From contig NZ_JACATN010000001.1 in the NCBI RefSeq assembly GCF_018603515.1, forward strand, positions 806,001 to 870,000: DNA of 64,000 bases, given 5' to 3'. The position numbers and the translations under genes are program-made. This document shows, piece after piece, positions 1 to 9,044 of the stretch (positions within the stretch are counted from its first letter, which is position 1; each line of letters begins with the position of its first letter). The DNA is from Zobellia barbeyronii. Lineage in GTDB: Bacteria; Bacteroidota; Bacteroidia; Flavobacteriales; Flavobacteriaceae. The notes under the pieces were generated by a model that did no database searches, was not told where the DNA came from, and saw nothing but the letters and a program-made list of their open reading frames with translations.

Positions 1-780
1 AATAGCCAAGAAGCTGTAGCTGGTATTGGCATAACGAACATTCTGGGACTCACTATCAACCAATATCAGAATCCTTTGGTGGTTCTTGCTCTAAAACCAG
101 GAAAGGGTTCGCTTACCCAGAAATCGCTTAAAACAAAATCCCTTGTCCTTAGCGGTGTATATTCCGTGGAAGAGAACTTGGATAAAAAATACGTTTTTGC
201 TGAATTGCCATCGGTACAACAGTTATTGGAAAAGCTGCCCAACCAAGTATCTGGTGTGAATTTTAAGGTGAAGAATAAGAAACAATTGGCAGATGTTAAG
301 AATAAAATTGCTGCCGTTCTTGGGAATGAAGTAATCATAAAAGATCGGCAAGAGCTTAATAGTACATTACACCGTATGCTTAACACGGAAAATTTAGCCA
401 CCTACCTTGTCTTTACCTTGGTTTTGATTATTGCTCTTTTTAATGTGGTGGGTGCGATTATTATGATGATTCTGGACAAGCTTCAAAACCTAAAAACCCT
501 CTATAGTTTAGGTACTACACTAAAAGAGTTGCGAAGTATTTATTTTGTTCAAGGTATATTGGTTACAGGCCTAGGCGGACTTATTGGGGTAGGATTGGCA
601 TCGCTTTTAATATGGTCTCAAATAGCTTTCGGGTGGTTGAAAATCATACCAAGCCTACCCTATCCTGTAGAATATCAATTTATAAATGTCTTGATTGTTT
701 TTGGTACGATATTCATTTTGGGAGTAATTGCTTCTAAAATTGCAAGTAGTAGAATTACCAAAAAAATGATTTCGATTTAA
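1..780 (+). CDS. FtsX-family ABC transporter permease, 3' part
   Basis: This reading frame is open from the first base of the window, so the 5' end of the gene is missing; 259 codons and a TAA stop are visible. The TTG at 76 is internal and not a start. The protein has a soluble stretch (about residues 1-135) followed by three hydrophobic segments: one around ALFNVVGAIIMMI, one around YFVQGILVTGLGGLIGVGLA, and a last one near the C terminus. This is the end of the MacB/LolC/FtsX permease fold, where a large extracytoplasmic domain sits before the last three membrane helices. Such permeases work with a LolD/MacB-type ATPase in lipoprotein release or macrolide/peptide export. The substrate cannot be told from this part. 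It converges on dusB with a 3-bp gap and no visible terminator. Confidence 0.8.
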   Translation, partial: NSQEAVAGIGITNILGLTINQYQNPLVVLALKPGKGSLTQKSLKTKSLVLSGVYSVEENLDKKYVFAELPSVQQLLEKLPNQVSGVNFKVKNKKQLADVKNKIAAVLGNEVIIKDRQELNSTLHRMLNTENLATYLVFTLVLIIALFNVVGAIIMMILDKLQNLKTLYSLGTTLKELRSIYFVQGILVTGLGGLIGVGLASLLIWSQIAFGWLKIIPSLPYPVEYQFINVLIVFGTIFILGVIASKIASSRITKKMISI

Positions 781-783
781 AGA

Positions 784-1788
784 CTAGTCGATAGAAGATG
801 CGAAATCGTAATCGCCAAACTTCTCAAGAACCTCATCAAAAGCTGAAAATACGTCTACAGAATCATCACTAGTTACCATTTTCATTCGGTGCTCCTTAAA
901 ATTTGGTATCCCTTTGAAGTAGTTGGTATAATGCCTTCTGGTCTCAAAAACACCTAATTTTTCGCCTTTCCAATCAATAGACATTTGTAAATGACGTCTG
1001 GCGGCATCTACACGCTCTTGCATTGTTGGCGGTGCTTTATGTGTTCCTGTTTTAAAATAATGCTTTACCTCATTGAAAAACCATGGGTAACCAATACTGG
1101 CACGGCCGATCATAGCGCCGTCCAACCCGTATTCATCACGCATTTTTATGGCGGCTTCCGGTGTATTTACATCGCCATTACCAAAAACGGGTATATGCAT
1201 GCGTTGGTTGTTCTTAACATCTGCAATAGGTTTCCAATCTGCATCGCCCTTATACATTTGTGCACGGGTTCTACCGTGAATAGCAATTGCCTTACAGCCT
1301 ACATCTTGCAAACGTTCCGCTACCTCAACAATTTTAATAGAATCATGGTCCCAACCCAAACGGGTCTTTACCGTAATTGGTAAGTTGGTATGCTCCACCA
1401 TAGCTTTGGTAAGCGATACCATTAAATCAATATCTTTCAATATTCCCGCACCGGCACCTTTACTAACCACCTTTTTAACAGGGCAACCAAAATTAATATC
1501 GATAATATCCGGTCTTGATTTCTCAACAATTTCTACCGATCGCAACATAGATTCCAAGTTGGCACCAAAAATCTGAATGCCTACAGGCCGTTCCTTTTCA
1601 TAGATATCCAACTTCATGACGCTTTTTGCAGCATCGCGAATTAATCCTTCCGAAGAAATAAATTCAGTATACACCACATCTGCACCTTGCTCTTTACAGA
1701 GCGCGCGAAATGGTGGGTCGCTAACATCTTCCATAGGTGCAAGAAGCAACGGAAAATCAGGTAGTTGTATGTCTCCTATTTTTGGCAT
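784..1788 (-). CDS. dusB: tRNA-dihydrouridine synthase (DusB-like)
   Basis: FMN-dependent enzyme that reduces uridines in the tRNA D-loop to dihydrouridine. The 334-residue length is normal for the family. Visible motifs in order: LLLAPMEDVSDPPFR at the start of the TIM barrel, NFGCPVKKV with the catalytic Cys near residue 101, VKTRLGWD, AIHGRTRAQMYKG with the FMN/tRNA-binding HGR, FGNGDV and GAMIGRASIGYPW with the phosphate-binding loop. The start MPKIGDIQLP lies just ahead of the first strand, as expected. A perfect TAnnTTTG element ends six bases before the ATG, so the leader would be extremely short or absent. Family assignment is firm. The choice of DusB over other Dus subtypes rests on the overall motif wording. 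Confidence 0.93.
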   Translation of the reverse strand: MPKIGDIQLPDFPLLLAPMEDVSDPPFRALCKEQGADVVYTEFISSEGLIRDAAKSVMKLDIYEKERPVGIQIFGANLESMLRSVEIVEKSRPDIIDINFGCPVKKVVSKGAGAGILKDIDLMVSLTKAMVEHTNLPITVKTRLGWDHDSIKIVEVAERLQDVGCKAIAIHGRTRAQMYKGDADWKPIADVKNNQRMHIPVFGNGDVNTPEAAIKMRDEYGLDGAMIGRASIGYPWFFNEVKHYFKTGTHKAPPTMQERVDAARRHLQMSIDWKGEKLGVFETRRHYTNYFKGIPNFKEHRMKMVTSDDSVDVFSAFDEVLEKFGDYDFASSID

Positions 1789-1793
1789 GGCCG

Positions 1794-1801
1794 CAAATTT
1801 A
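1794..1801 (-). promoter_or_regulatory. Bacteroidota -7 element (TAAATTTG) before dusB
   Basis: Read on the minus strand this is TAAATTTG, a perfect match to the Bacteroidota TAnnTTTG element, followed by CGGCC and the dusB ATG. I see no convincing -33 TTG at normal spacing. The predicted transcription start falls almost on the start codon, implying a nearly leaderless mRNA. Confidence 0.4.
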
Positions 1802-1976
1802 CAACTAATCTACAAGCCGTTAAAATCCGGAACATAACTATCTTCTCTGAATGCTATTGATGTAACACCACTTGTTATAATAATACTCTTTGGTATAAAA
1901 ATGATTATACAACAGATTACGGCATGTTTGAAGGCTTTAAGTACCTGAATGATTTTAATAAACTTCAATTAGAGAC

Positions 1977-4379
1977 TTAGATACGGTTACGCTCATCAAC
2001 CCTTTTATACTTCTTATTATCGCGCATTTTAGAATTACCAAACTTGTAGCGAAGGCTCGCAACAAACAATCGGTTCTCTCCTTTTGTTAGAGATGTACCG
2101 CTTTGGTCTTGATAATTTCTGGTATTGAACTGGTTTCCCTGATTGAAGATGTCTTCAATACCCATGGATACACTTAATTGTTTATTGCAAAGCGTCTTTC
2201 TCATCATGAAGTTCACTGCCCCAAATGCATCAAATATGGCATTCTCCGCTATTAATGCGGATGAGTAGAACAAATTAATATCTGCTGAGAGAGATTGATC
2301 GCTAAGAAATGAAAAGCTGTTACTGTTTCTTATAAACCAACTAAACTGTTGTTGGTCTACCTCTATGTTTGTAGTAGGGTTCTTAAAATTAGAAGTCTCA
2401 TTATAAAAACTAGCTAAAAAATAGCAATTGTAAAATTTGGAAAAGCTTTTATTAATGGTGAAATCAATCCCGTAAGCTACATTTTCATCTAAATTAGAAG
2501 AAATAAACTGCAACAAATTATTATCGTTATTCTGGAAGATTAAGCTTGCGAGTCCATTTTTTGCCTTTTTATAAAACAGCTCTGCTGTATACGTTTTGTT
2601 GTATGTATACCCACCGGCAATATAAAATCTAGTAGCCGGCTGTAATTTTGGGTCTCCTTCAATAGTTGAGAAGGTACTTTGAAAAATTTGAAAAGGATTG
2701 ACACTATTGTACCTTGGTCTACTGACCTTTCTAAAAGAATATATTTTAAAATCGTGCTTTTTATTAGGTGAATATTCAAGCGAAGCCGAGGGAAACAATC
2801 CAAAATTATGGTTTTCGTTTCGTTGCGCTCCACTATCCCAAGTCCCAGCCGTTTCTGCATATTCTGCGCGTAGACCTGATTTTAATTTCCAATGGTCCCA
2901 TTTGCCGGAATATGAGATATAAGCTGCATAGATAGATTCGTCATAATTAAAAGTACCTGAATCAGCAGGTGCAACTCCTGGTTGGTCTCTATCAAAACCC
3001 CTTTGAATAATGGTGTTTCGGGATGAAATTCCCGCATAACGCAGACCGGTTTCTATTCTTCCTGCCTCACCTAAAGGAGATTCATAATCTCCTTGAACAC
3101 TATATAAGTTGATTTTTTGTTCCGTATCCGTAGTAAAATCGTTTTCACCAAAAACACTGTTATCCGTATTAAAGAATATGGAGTTAAGGTCCTGATCATT
3201 TTTATTGTCGTAAAAAGTATAGTGGCCATTAAATGACAATTGAGCTCCCTTGTCATTTAAGTCCTGTATATAATCTATGTAATAAGAAGTATTCAGCTTC
3301 CGTTGTTCTGAATTATTAATCGTGTGAAAATCTGACCATGCACTTGGGTTAGACACATCTGTGTCCGTATCATAAACACGAGACCTATTTGGTTGCCAAA
3401 GGTTAATACTCGTAAAACTTAGCCGTTTTTTTTCATCTATATCATAATCAAAAAATACAGAAAGGTTATGCTGTTGCTGATTGCTCAAATATTCTTGTTC
3501 TGCTGTCCAAGTTGAAACAGGCCCATCATCTTGAGAAAAATTGGTAATGTCCGTATAATACGTAACATCCCTATCCTGGCGAAAACTATAGTTGACTGAT
3601 AATTGTGTTTTCTTACCCTTAAAAAAGTGATCTGTACCAACAGTATGTTTGGGCAGGATACCCTGAGTGTATTTATTATAGATTGCGCCATTATAACCCG
3701 CAACGATATTCTTTTTCATTACAATATTAATCAAGGCATTATCTTCTGCTCCATACTTTGCTGGAGGGTTGTTTATAATCTCAATAGACAACACATTGGC
3801 GGCAGATGTTCCAGATAAAAGGTTGACAATATCTTCATAAGGTATATTGATTTTCCGTCCATTAATTAAAACGCCTATGGCAGAACTTCCCTGCACCGTT
3901 AACTTGTTATTTAAAATTAATACGCTAGGCGCAATTTTGAGAATATCCCACACGTCGCCATCCGCATAGGCAGTGTTTTCGATATTAAAAACCAATCGGT
4001 CTATTTTTCTTTCTAATCTAGGCTTTTGGGAAGTAACCACCACCTCATCAAGCCTTTGATCAGACTCGTTCAAGATTATTGGGTCTAGCTTTTTATCCGC
4101 TTCAAGTATAAAAGCTTTTATAGCGCTTTCGTTGCCAATAAAACTAGCCTTGATTAAATAACTGCCTGCAGATATTTTAATGATTTTAAAGGTCCCATCT
4201 TCACCAGTAGAAGTTCCGGTAACTAATGTAGAATCGGCAGCATTTAATAAGAGTACGTTCGCGTAAGAAATCACATTATCTTCTTGACTCTTTACAACGC
4301 CAGTAACAGTTAGTTCTTGGGAATAAAGTAGGCAGTTGAAGGACAATAGTAAAAATAAGGGGTAAATAAAATTCTTCAC
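1977..4379 (-). CDS. TonB-dependent-receptor-like outer-membrane beta-barrel protein
   Basis: An 800-residue outer-membrane protein. It has a signal peptide (MKNFIYPLFLLLSFNCLLYSQ), then a carboxypeptidase-regulatory-like beta-sandwich (about residues 24-110, ELTVTGVVKSQEDNVISYANV). A plug-like region follows with the typical DEVVVTSQKP and a proline-rich NNPPAKYGAE loop. The rest is a long barrel rich in alternating aromatic strands ending in LFVASLRYKFGN and a short basic tail. This resembles the outer membrane protein beta-barrel family (OMP_b-brl_3) of Bacteroidota rather than SusC, and no SusD partner is nearby. The ligand is unknown. The gene stands alone with its own promoter. Confidence 0.85.
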   Translation of the reverse strand: MKNFIYPLFLLLSFNCLLYSQELTVTGVVKSQEDNVISYANVLLLNAADSTLVTGTSTGEDGTFKIIKISAGSYLIKASFIGNESAIKAFILEADKKLDPIILNESDQRLDEVVVTSQKPRLERKIDRLVFNIENTAYADGDVWDILKIAPSVLILNNKLTVQGSSAIGVLINGRKINIPYEDIVNLLSGTSAANVLSIEIINNPPAKYGAEDNALINIVMKKNIVAGYNGAIYNKYTQGILPKHTVGTDHFFKGKKTQLSVNYSFRQDRDVTYYTDITNFSQDDGPVSTWTAEQEYLSNQQQHNLSVFFDYDIDEKKRLSFTSINLWQPNRSRVYDTDTDVSNPSAWSDFHTINNSEQRKLNTSYYIDYIQDLNDKGAQLSFNGHYTFYDNKNDQDLNSIFFNTDNSVFGENDFTTDTEQKINLYSVQGDYESPLGEAGRIETGLRYAGISSRNTIIQRGFDRDQPGVAPADSGTFNYDESIYAAYISYSGKWDHWKLKSGLRAEYAETAGTWDSGAQRNENHNFGLFPSASLEYSPNKKHDFKIYSFRKVSRPRYNSVNPFQIFQSTFSTIEGDPKLQPATRFYIAGGYTYNKTYTAELFYKKAKNGLASLIFQNNDNNLLQFISSNLDENVAYGIDFTINKSFSKFYNCYFLASFYNETSNFKNPTTNIEVDQQQFSWFIRNSNSFSFLSDQSLSADINLFYSSALIAENAIFDAFGAVNFMMRKTLCNKQLSVSMGIEDIFNQGNQFNTRNYQDQSGTSLTKGENRLFVASLRYKFGNSKMRDNKKYKRVDERNRI

Positions 4380-4398
4380 TAAATGATAGGTTCTGTTT

Positions 4399-4432
4399 CA
4401 AATGTAACACTTTTAAGGATAAAATCTTACAA
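4399..4432 (-). promoter_or_regulatory. Promoter of the outer-membrane receptor gene
   Basis: On the minus strand TTG (4432-4430) is followed after 23 bases by TACATTTG (4406-4399), a perfect TAnnTTTG. The start codon lies about 20 bases further on, giving a short leader typical of Flavobacteriia. Confidence 0.5.
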
Positions 4433-4772
4433 TAAATGTAATTTAAGATTCAACATTCTATATAACTACCTTACAAATAAGTAAGGATAATGTATTTCTT
4501 AAATTTTCATTATTGAATCTGCATACAACACCTTCCACAAGTATATCAATCATTTAAGAAGCGGGGATGTAGCTAAGAAAATTAATAAGAACTTTTGTTG
4601 ATGATATTTCAAAAAGTAAAAAGTAATATTTTAAAAGTACTAAATGTCTAAGTCCATTTAAATACAGCATGAGTTAATTATTTTTTCTTCCTCTTAGAAT
4701 CAATAATTTTGCTGATGTACTTTTTACTATTCGGATTTAATTTTCAGAACTTTTCTAGTGTAATCAAAAAAA

Positions 4773-4802
4773 TTGTAAAATGACAAGGCTCTTTACATTT
4801 TG
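4773..4802 (+). promoter_or_regulatory. Possible promoter of the sulfotransferase operon
   Basis: TTG at 4773 and TACATTTTG at 4794-4802 are 18 bases apart. The -7 box has one T more than the TAnnTTTG consensus, so this is a near match only. It would give a leader of about 165 bases before the ATG at 4972. Confidence 0.3.
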
Positions 4803-4971
4803 TGCCTTTTAATAGATTTTAGTTCGGATTTTTAGAGAGAATTAAAAATTAGGCCAATTAACGAGATTATAGTAAAGTTAATCGATAAAGGCCTTGAAAA
4901 TAGACAAGAAAGAACGACTTTCACCAGTGATCATTTTTTTTTATGAAGACTAGCACCAACCAATTGTAAAA

Positions 4972-6012
4972 ATGAGTTATTCAAATTTTAAAGACCCTTT
5001 TGGGCTACTAAAACGTATGCTTCTTTCGGGGAACAAAGTAGCGTATTCTGTTTTGAAGAGGGAATTTACCACACTCCTTTTAAAACCGATAGATTACCTT
5101 CTTAAATACTCCGAAAAGAAACAGATACAAAAAAATAGGAAGGTTACAAAGCTTCCGATTATTTTGGTTTTGGGAGGGTCAAGAAGCGGCACAACTCTAC
5201 TGTACCAGACCCTGGTACAGTATTTGCTCGTGAGTTATTTCAGTAATTTTATCGCATCTTTTGAACGTTCACCTTTGAACGCCTTCAAATTTTTTAAACC
5301 CCTTATTCCTAAATCAAAGACAAGCTTTAGAAGTTTTTTCGGAAGCGTTGAAGGATTTGGTGGGCCCAATGATGGGTTTGTTTTCTGGAATAGGTGGTTG
5401 GGTGAAGACCGGAACGACGTTGCCAAAGAGATTTCTGCGGTAGCTAAAGCCGATATGAAACGCTTTTTCAATGCTTGGCTCGATATTACAAAAAAACCCT
5501 TCGTCAATAAGAACAATCGTAATTCGCTCTGCGCCCCTATGTTTGCAGAGGTATTTGATAACGTCTTCTTTATAGAAATATATCGCAATCCCGTTTTTGT
5601 AGCACAGTCCATAATTTTATCCCGTAGAACTGTTCAAGGTAATGATAAAATTGGTTGGGGATTGTTGAGTACGGATTCTAAGAAAAATGATGACCCCCTC
5701 GCGTACATAGACGATATTTGTAACCAAGTGCACCAAGTGAACGAGGTAATCGCGGAGAATAGAAAAAAAATTGATCCCAAAAGATATTTTAGAATAGCTT
5801 TTAAAGATTTCTGCGAGAACCCAGGAGCCTTTGTTAAAATTGTTGGTCTCGAGGCCCTTGGTCAAAATGTAGAATCAAAAGAGCTAGAAGAGCTGCAATT
5901 TTCCAAAGCTTCGAACGGTAAGCGCTTGAACGATGATGAATTTAAACGTATCGAAGCCTTTTTTGATGAGCTAACTACTAGTGAAAAACGTACAAAAGAA
6001 AATATATTTTGA
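4972..6012 (+). CDS. Sulfotransferase family protein
   Basis: Predicted PAPS-dependent sulfotransferase of 346 residues. The 5'-phosphosulfate-binding loop is clear at residues 68-77 (LGGSRSGTTLL, the P-loop-like PxxGTT motif). The region FIEIYRNPVFVAQSIILSRR matches the 3'-phosphate-binding motif, with an Arg-Asn-Pro in place of the usual Arg-Asp-Pro followed by a Ser-containing helix. There is no signal peptide, so it is probably cytoplasmic or membrane-associated. The substrate is unknown, but co-transcription with a membrane glycosyltransferase and GtrA points to a glycan or lipid-linked sugar. Its stop overlaps the TTG start of the next gene by four bases (TTGA). A CysC kinase able to make PAPS lies 1.7 kb downstream on the other strand. 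Confidence 0.8.
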   Translation: MSYSNFKDPFGLLKRMLLSGNKVAYSVLKREFTTLLLKPIDYLLKYSEKKQIQKNRKVTKLPIILVLGGSRSGTTLLYQTLVQYLLVSYFSNFIASFERSPLNAFKFFKPLIPKSKTSFRSFFGSVEGFGGPNDGFVFWNRWLGEDRNDVAKEISAVAKADMKRFFNAWLDITKKPFVNKNNRNSLCAPMFAEVFDNVFFIEIYRNPVFVAQSIILSRRTVQGNDKIGWGLLSTDSKKNDDPLAYIDDICNQVHQVNEVIAENRKKIDPKRYFRIAFKDFCENPGAFVKIVGLEALGQNVESKELEELQFSKASNGKRLNDDEFKRIEAFFDELTTSEKRTKENIF

Positions 6013-7280
6013 ATAAGCGACTTTGGTTTTTAGCGCCGCTCTTAGTCATTTATGTACTGCTGATTTTACTGCTCGAAAACCCTCCAAAAGGTGATGAACT
6101 TCGTTACATTAACTATGCAAGCAATATTATCAATGGTTCCTATACCGATGTGAACGACCCTGACCTTTCCAATGGTCCCGCCTACCCATTGTTATTAGCA
6201 CCCTTTGTAGCCTTTCATATCGATTTTATCGCTGCCAAATTCTTAAACGGTATTTTCGTCTTGGCCGGTGTAATATTTTTTTATCGGACACTGTGCTATT
6301 ACACCAAAACCAAATATGCAATGCTGATTGCAGTGGCCTTGGGGCTATATCCCCCAATGCTCTGGTGGATGACGCGTCTGTACTCCGATGCATTTGCTTT
6401 TATGCTGATCAATGGTGTTGTTTTCTACTTTTGTTCTGCCTTCCAAACCAAAAAGAAGAATTGGAAAACCTGTGTTTTGGCATCTTTATCTCTGGGAATT
6501 CTTGTTCTTACAAAGGTGATTTTTCTTCAAGTAGTGCTCGTGAGTTTTTTGGTACTAGGCATCTACTTGTTAGTTCGAAAAAGATATCGCTACCGCTTCC
6601 CATTATACATCCTATTAGGAGCTTTCTTGGTTATTACTCCCTATATTATCTATACTTATTCAGTAACCCATAAATTCCTTTACCTAAGTACTCGGGGGGG
6701 TGAAATACTTTACCACAGAACTACCCCTTTCGAAGGAGAATATGGCAACTGGATTTCTGAGACCGAAATCCTCGAGCCAGAGCAAACGACAACATCTACC
6801 ATAATCGCCTATGACTTTGCTAAACTAAAGGCGAACCACCGCGATTTTTATCTTCAATTGGAACCGCTCTCCAATATGGAAAGGGATAGTGCCTTTAAAG
6901 CGAGAGCTATTGATAATATAAAAAACTACCCGTTGAAATTTCTACAGAATACGGTAACAAACATAGGACGGCTGTTATTTAACTACCCAAACTCTTACAA
7001 GGCTCAAAGTTTAAATGCGCTTGGCTATGTGGTAGTTAACGGTTTTCTCTTCATCCTTGTGCTCTTGAGCGCTTATCCCATGATGACAGCTTGGAAAGGC
7101 GTACCGGTCGAGATCAGGATGACGTTATTTTTTGCTTTTGCCTATTGCGGTGGAATGGTGCTCCTTCATGGAAAGCCAAGGTATTTCATCATGATAGTAC
7201 CTTCCTTACTCTTGGGTATAACCTATGTTTCCAGTAATGTCTTAAAAATTAAATTTTTGAGACCAAAGAATCAAGTGTAA
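6009..7280 (+). CDS. GT39-like polytopic membrane glycosyltransferase
   Basis: A 423-residue integral membrane protein with about ten hydrophobic helices. Near the N terminus is PPKGDELRYINYASNII, matching the Asp/Glu-containing first extracytoplasmic loop of the protein-mannosyltransferase/ArnT fold (GT39/GT83 type), where the acidic pair binds metal and sugar phosphate. The C terminus has the typical basic-aromatic GKPRYFIMIVPSLLLG. It is expected to move a sugar from a polyprenyl-phosphate donor to a glycan, lipid or protein acceptor on the periplasmic side. The start is TTG at 6009, chosen because it overlaps the upstream stop as TTGA and begins directly with a membrane helix. GtrA follows with no spacer. 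The acceptor is not predictable. Confidence 0.75.
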   Translation: MNKRLWFLAPLLVIYVLLILLLENPPKGDELRYINYASNIINGSYTDVNDPDLSNGPAYPLLLAPFVAFHIDFIAAKFLNGIFVLAGVIFFYRTLCYYTKTKYAMLIAVALGLYPPMLWWMTRLYSDAFAFMLINGVVFYFCSAFQTKKKNWKTCVLASLSLGILVLTKVIFLQVVLVSFLVLGIYLLVRKRYRYRFPLYILLGAFLVITPYIIYTYSVTHKFLYLSTRGGEILYHRTTPFEGEYGNWISETEILEPEQTTTSTIIAYDFAKLKANHRDFYLQLEPLSNMERDSAFKARAIDNIKNYPLKFLQNTVTNIGRLLFNYPNSYKAQSLNALGYVVVNGFLFILVLLSAYPMMTAWKGVPVEIRMTLFFAFAYCGGMVLLHGKPRYFIMIVPSLLLGITYVSSNVLKIKFLRPKNQV

Positions 7281-7682
7281 ATGATTCAGGATAAAATAGA
7301 AAATCCGCTGTTGCGACAAATATTTTTGTTTCTAATGGTCGGCGGGGTCTGCTACGTCGTATCCATAGTCCTTTTGTTACTTTTTGTTGAGTTTTGGTAT
7401 ATGGAAGTAAATTTAGCCAATTTAATCGCCTCGTTGATTACCATTTTCGTTTGTTATCTATTGAACGCTAAATTTGTTTTCAAGGGAGGGCGCCATTCAA
7501 AAGGCAAAGAGGTGTTAGCATTCTTCTCTTTTTCGCTCATGGGACTTCTTTTGAATGTAATTTTGATGTATTTGATGACCACTTATTTACCTATTTCGTA
7601 CGTAATTTCGAAAACACTGATTGTCGCAGTAATTGCGGTGTTCAATTTTCTTGTTAGAAAGAAGCTGGTTTTTCTCAAGTAA
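7281..7682 (+). CDS. GtrA family membrane protein
   Basis: A 133-residue protein with four predicted membrane helices and the GtrA/DPMS-related pattern: FLMVGGVCYVVSIVLLLLF, then the family-typical NLIASLITIFVCYLLNAKFVF, and a C-terminal LVRKKLVF. GtrA proteins are thought to flip or present polyprenyl-phosphate-linked sugars for cell-surface polysaccharide or lipopolysaccharide modification. The ATG directly follows the upstream stop (TAAATG), so it is translationally coupled to the GT39-like enzyme. This supports a joint role: GtrA delivers the lipid-linked sugar that the glycosyltransferase uses. It converges on cysC. Confidence 0.82.
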   Translation: MIQDKIENPLLRQIFLFLMVGGVCYVVSIVLLLLFVEFWYMEVNLANLIASLITIFVCYLLNAKFVFKGGRHSKGKEVLAFFSFSLMGLLLNVILMYLMTTYLPISYVISKTLIVAVIAVFNFLVRKKLVFLK

Positions 7683-7754
7683 CTATTAATACGAGCATTA
7701 CAAACAAATTTGTCTAGAGGCCGTTGAATGAGTTGATAGTGAATTTCACATTAA

Positions 7755-8345
7755 TCATATTTTGAGTCTATGTGATATTCGATTTAAAATTAATGCTACA
7801 GATTCCTCTATTGAGAAATCGGAGGTTATTTCAATATCTGGATTTTCAGGAATTTCATATGGAGCTGAAATTCCCGTCATATTTGTTATTTCGCCTGCAC
7901 GTGCTTTTTTATAAAGCCCCTTTACATCTCTTCGCTCGCATTCTGCAAGACTGGTATTAACGAAGACCTCAATAAAATTAGCGGCTCCAACGGTTTGTTT
8001 GATATTTTCTCTATCTTTCTTATATGGAGCTACAAAAGCTGACAAGACCACATTTCCAGCATCAATGAACAATTTAGAAATCTCACCAACTCGTCTATTA
8101 TTTTCAGAACGATCTTCTGGCGAAAATCCTAGATTTTGGTTAATACCTTTTCTTATATTATCTCCATCAAGAACATAGGTACGGATTTTTTGATTGTGCA
8201 ATGCATATTCAATTGCATTAGCTATTGTAGATTTTCCCGACCCTGAGAAGCCCGTAAATAGTAATAAAAAAGAGCTATGCCCGTTTAAGGCGATGCGCTG
8301 TTCTTTTTTAATTTTGTACTGATATTTTGTTAGATTTAATTCCAT
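7755..8345 (-). CDS. cysC: Adenylylsulfate (APS) kinase CysC
   Basis: Phosphorylates adenosine 5'-phosphosulfate with ATP to give PAPS, the universal sulfo donor. The 196-residue length is that of a stand-alone APS kinase. Visible are the Walker A loop GFSGSGKST (residues 32-40), LDGDNIRKGINQNLGFS, the DRSENNRRVGE helix, FVAPYKKDRENI, a CERRDVKGLYKKARAGEI segment and GISAPYEIPENPDI, all typical of CysC. No ATP sulfurylase (cysD/cysN) or PAPS reductase accompanies it here. The nearby sulfotransferase makes PAPS supply for sulfonation a better fit than assimilatory sulfate reduction. A long spacer separates it from lepA; I see no clear promoter. Confidence 0.93.
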   Translation of the reverse strand: MELNLTKYQYKIKKEQRIALNGHSSFLLLFTGFSGSGKSTIANAIEYALHNQKIRTYVLDGDNIRKGINQNLGFSPEDRSENNRRVGEISKLFIDAGNVVLSAFVAPYKKDRENIKQTVGAANFIEVFVNTSLAECERRDVKGLYKKARAGEITNMTGISAPYEIPENPDIEITSDFSIEESVALILNRISHRLKI

Positions 8346-9044
8346 TTTTTATTACCCATTGACTTTTTTGTCATATGGAATAGTATATGGTTAAAGGTTC
8401 ACTTAATTTTTAAGAATAAATTTAATTCTAGACTAACAAGCCTATTTACTAGTTGAAAGTACCTCATTGGATTTAAAAAGGTATATACTCAAATCCATCT
8501 AAGTTCAGATGTTAAAGCATATTTTGGAGCGGTAAAAGCATAATTTTTATCAAGGCTTCGATTTGATGAAAATTTCAAGGTAATGTAAATGATATGTTGA
8601 GTAATAAAAGCTAAATAAAATCCTTATATAGATTTTTTTACTTGAGTTTTAAAAAAATGGGGGATTATTTATCGGACATAATTGCTCATCTATTATAAAT
8701 GCACTTTTTAAAATAATACCTTTTGATTGTAAATAACTGTAAAATAATGGATTAATTTTTTTGACATTTGTTGTTTGTACTTTTTAAATTACCATCAACA
8801 CTTTATATAAGCATAATCGATAGCGGCGTAATCGGAAATCTCTGGTTTCGTCTCAAAAAATGTATTGAACATACCCTTTAAAAAACCCCATCATTATAAT
8901 AGTGGCAAACACAGTTTAGGTTATTTTAAATCAGCCAACTCTACAAACAGACCATAAAATACTATGCCTATATACGCTTTGATGATACAGGATTAAAATA
9001 ACGTATCTTTACCCACTTATACGTAATAGAATTTGCTTGCTTAA
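8346..9044. other. 699-bp AT-rich intergenic region
   Basis: Divergent spacer between cysC and lepA. It contains a candidate lepA promoter at its right end and many A/T runs. No open frame of convincing length, RNA gene or long repeat is visible. Confidence 0.5.
8978..9011 (+). promoter_or_regulatory. Candidate lepA promoter
   Basis: TTTG (8978-8981) and TATCTTTA (9004-9011) are separated by 22 bases. The -7 box differs from TAnnTTTG only in the last base. The spacing equals that of the better promoter before the subtilase gene. The leader would be about 30 bases. Confidence 0.35.

Larger units (their letters stand above)
4380..4971. other. 592-bp AT-rich intergenic region
   Basis: Divergent spacer between the receptor gene and the sulfotransferase operon. 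Apart from the two promoter candidates I see only short, stop-rich frames and A/T runs, with no RNA gene, repeat family or mobile-element end. The word TTCGGATTT occurs twice (near 4732 and 4822) without further symmetry. Confidence 0.5.

Noticed and set aside
991-1383. 130-codon plus-strand frame within dusB
   Set aside because: Opposite a complete DusB with intact motifs; the Cys/His-rich translation has no family resemblance.
5235-5612. 125-codon minus-strand frame within the sulfotransferase gene
   Set aside because: Antisense shadow; the plus-strand frame has the PAPS-binding loop and operon coupling.
7682-7754. Short ACAAA/TTTGT inverted repeat between gtrA and cysC as a terminator
   Set aside because: The stem is only five AT pairs with no T tract, too weak to claim.
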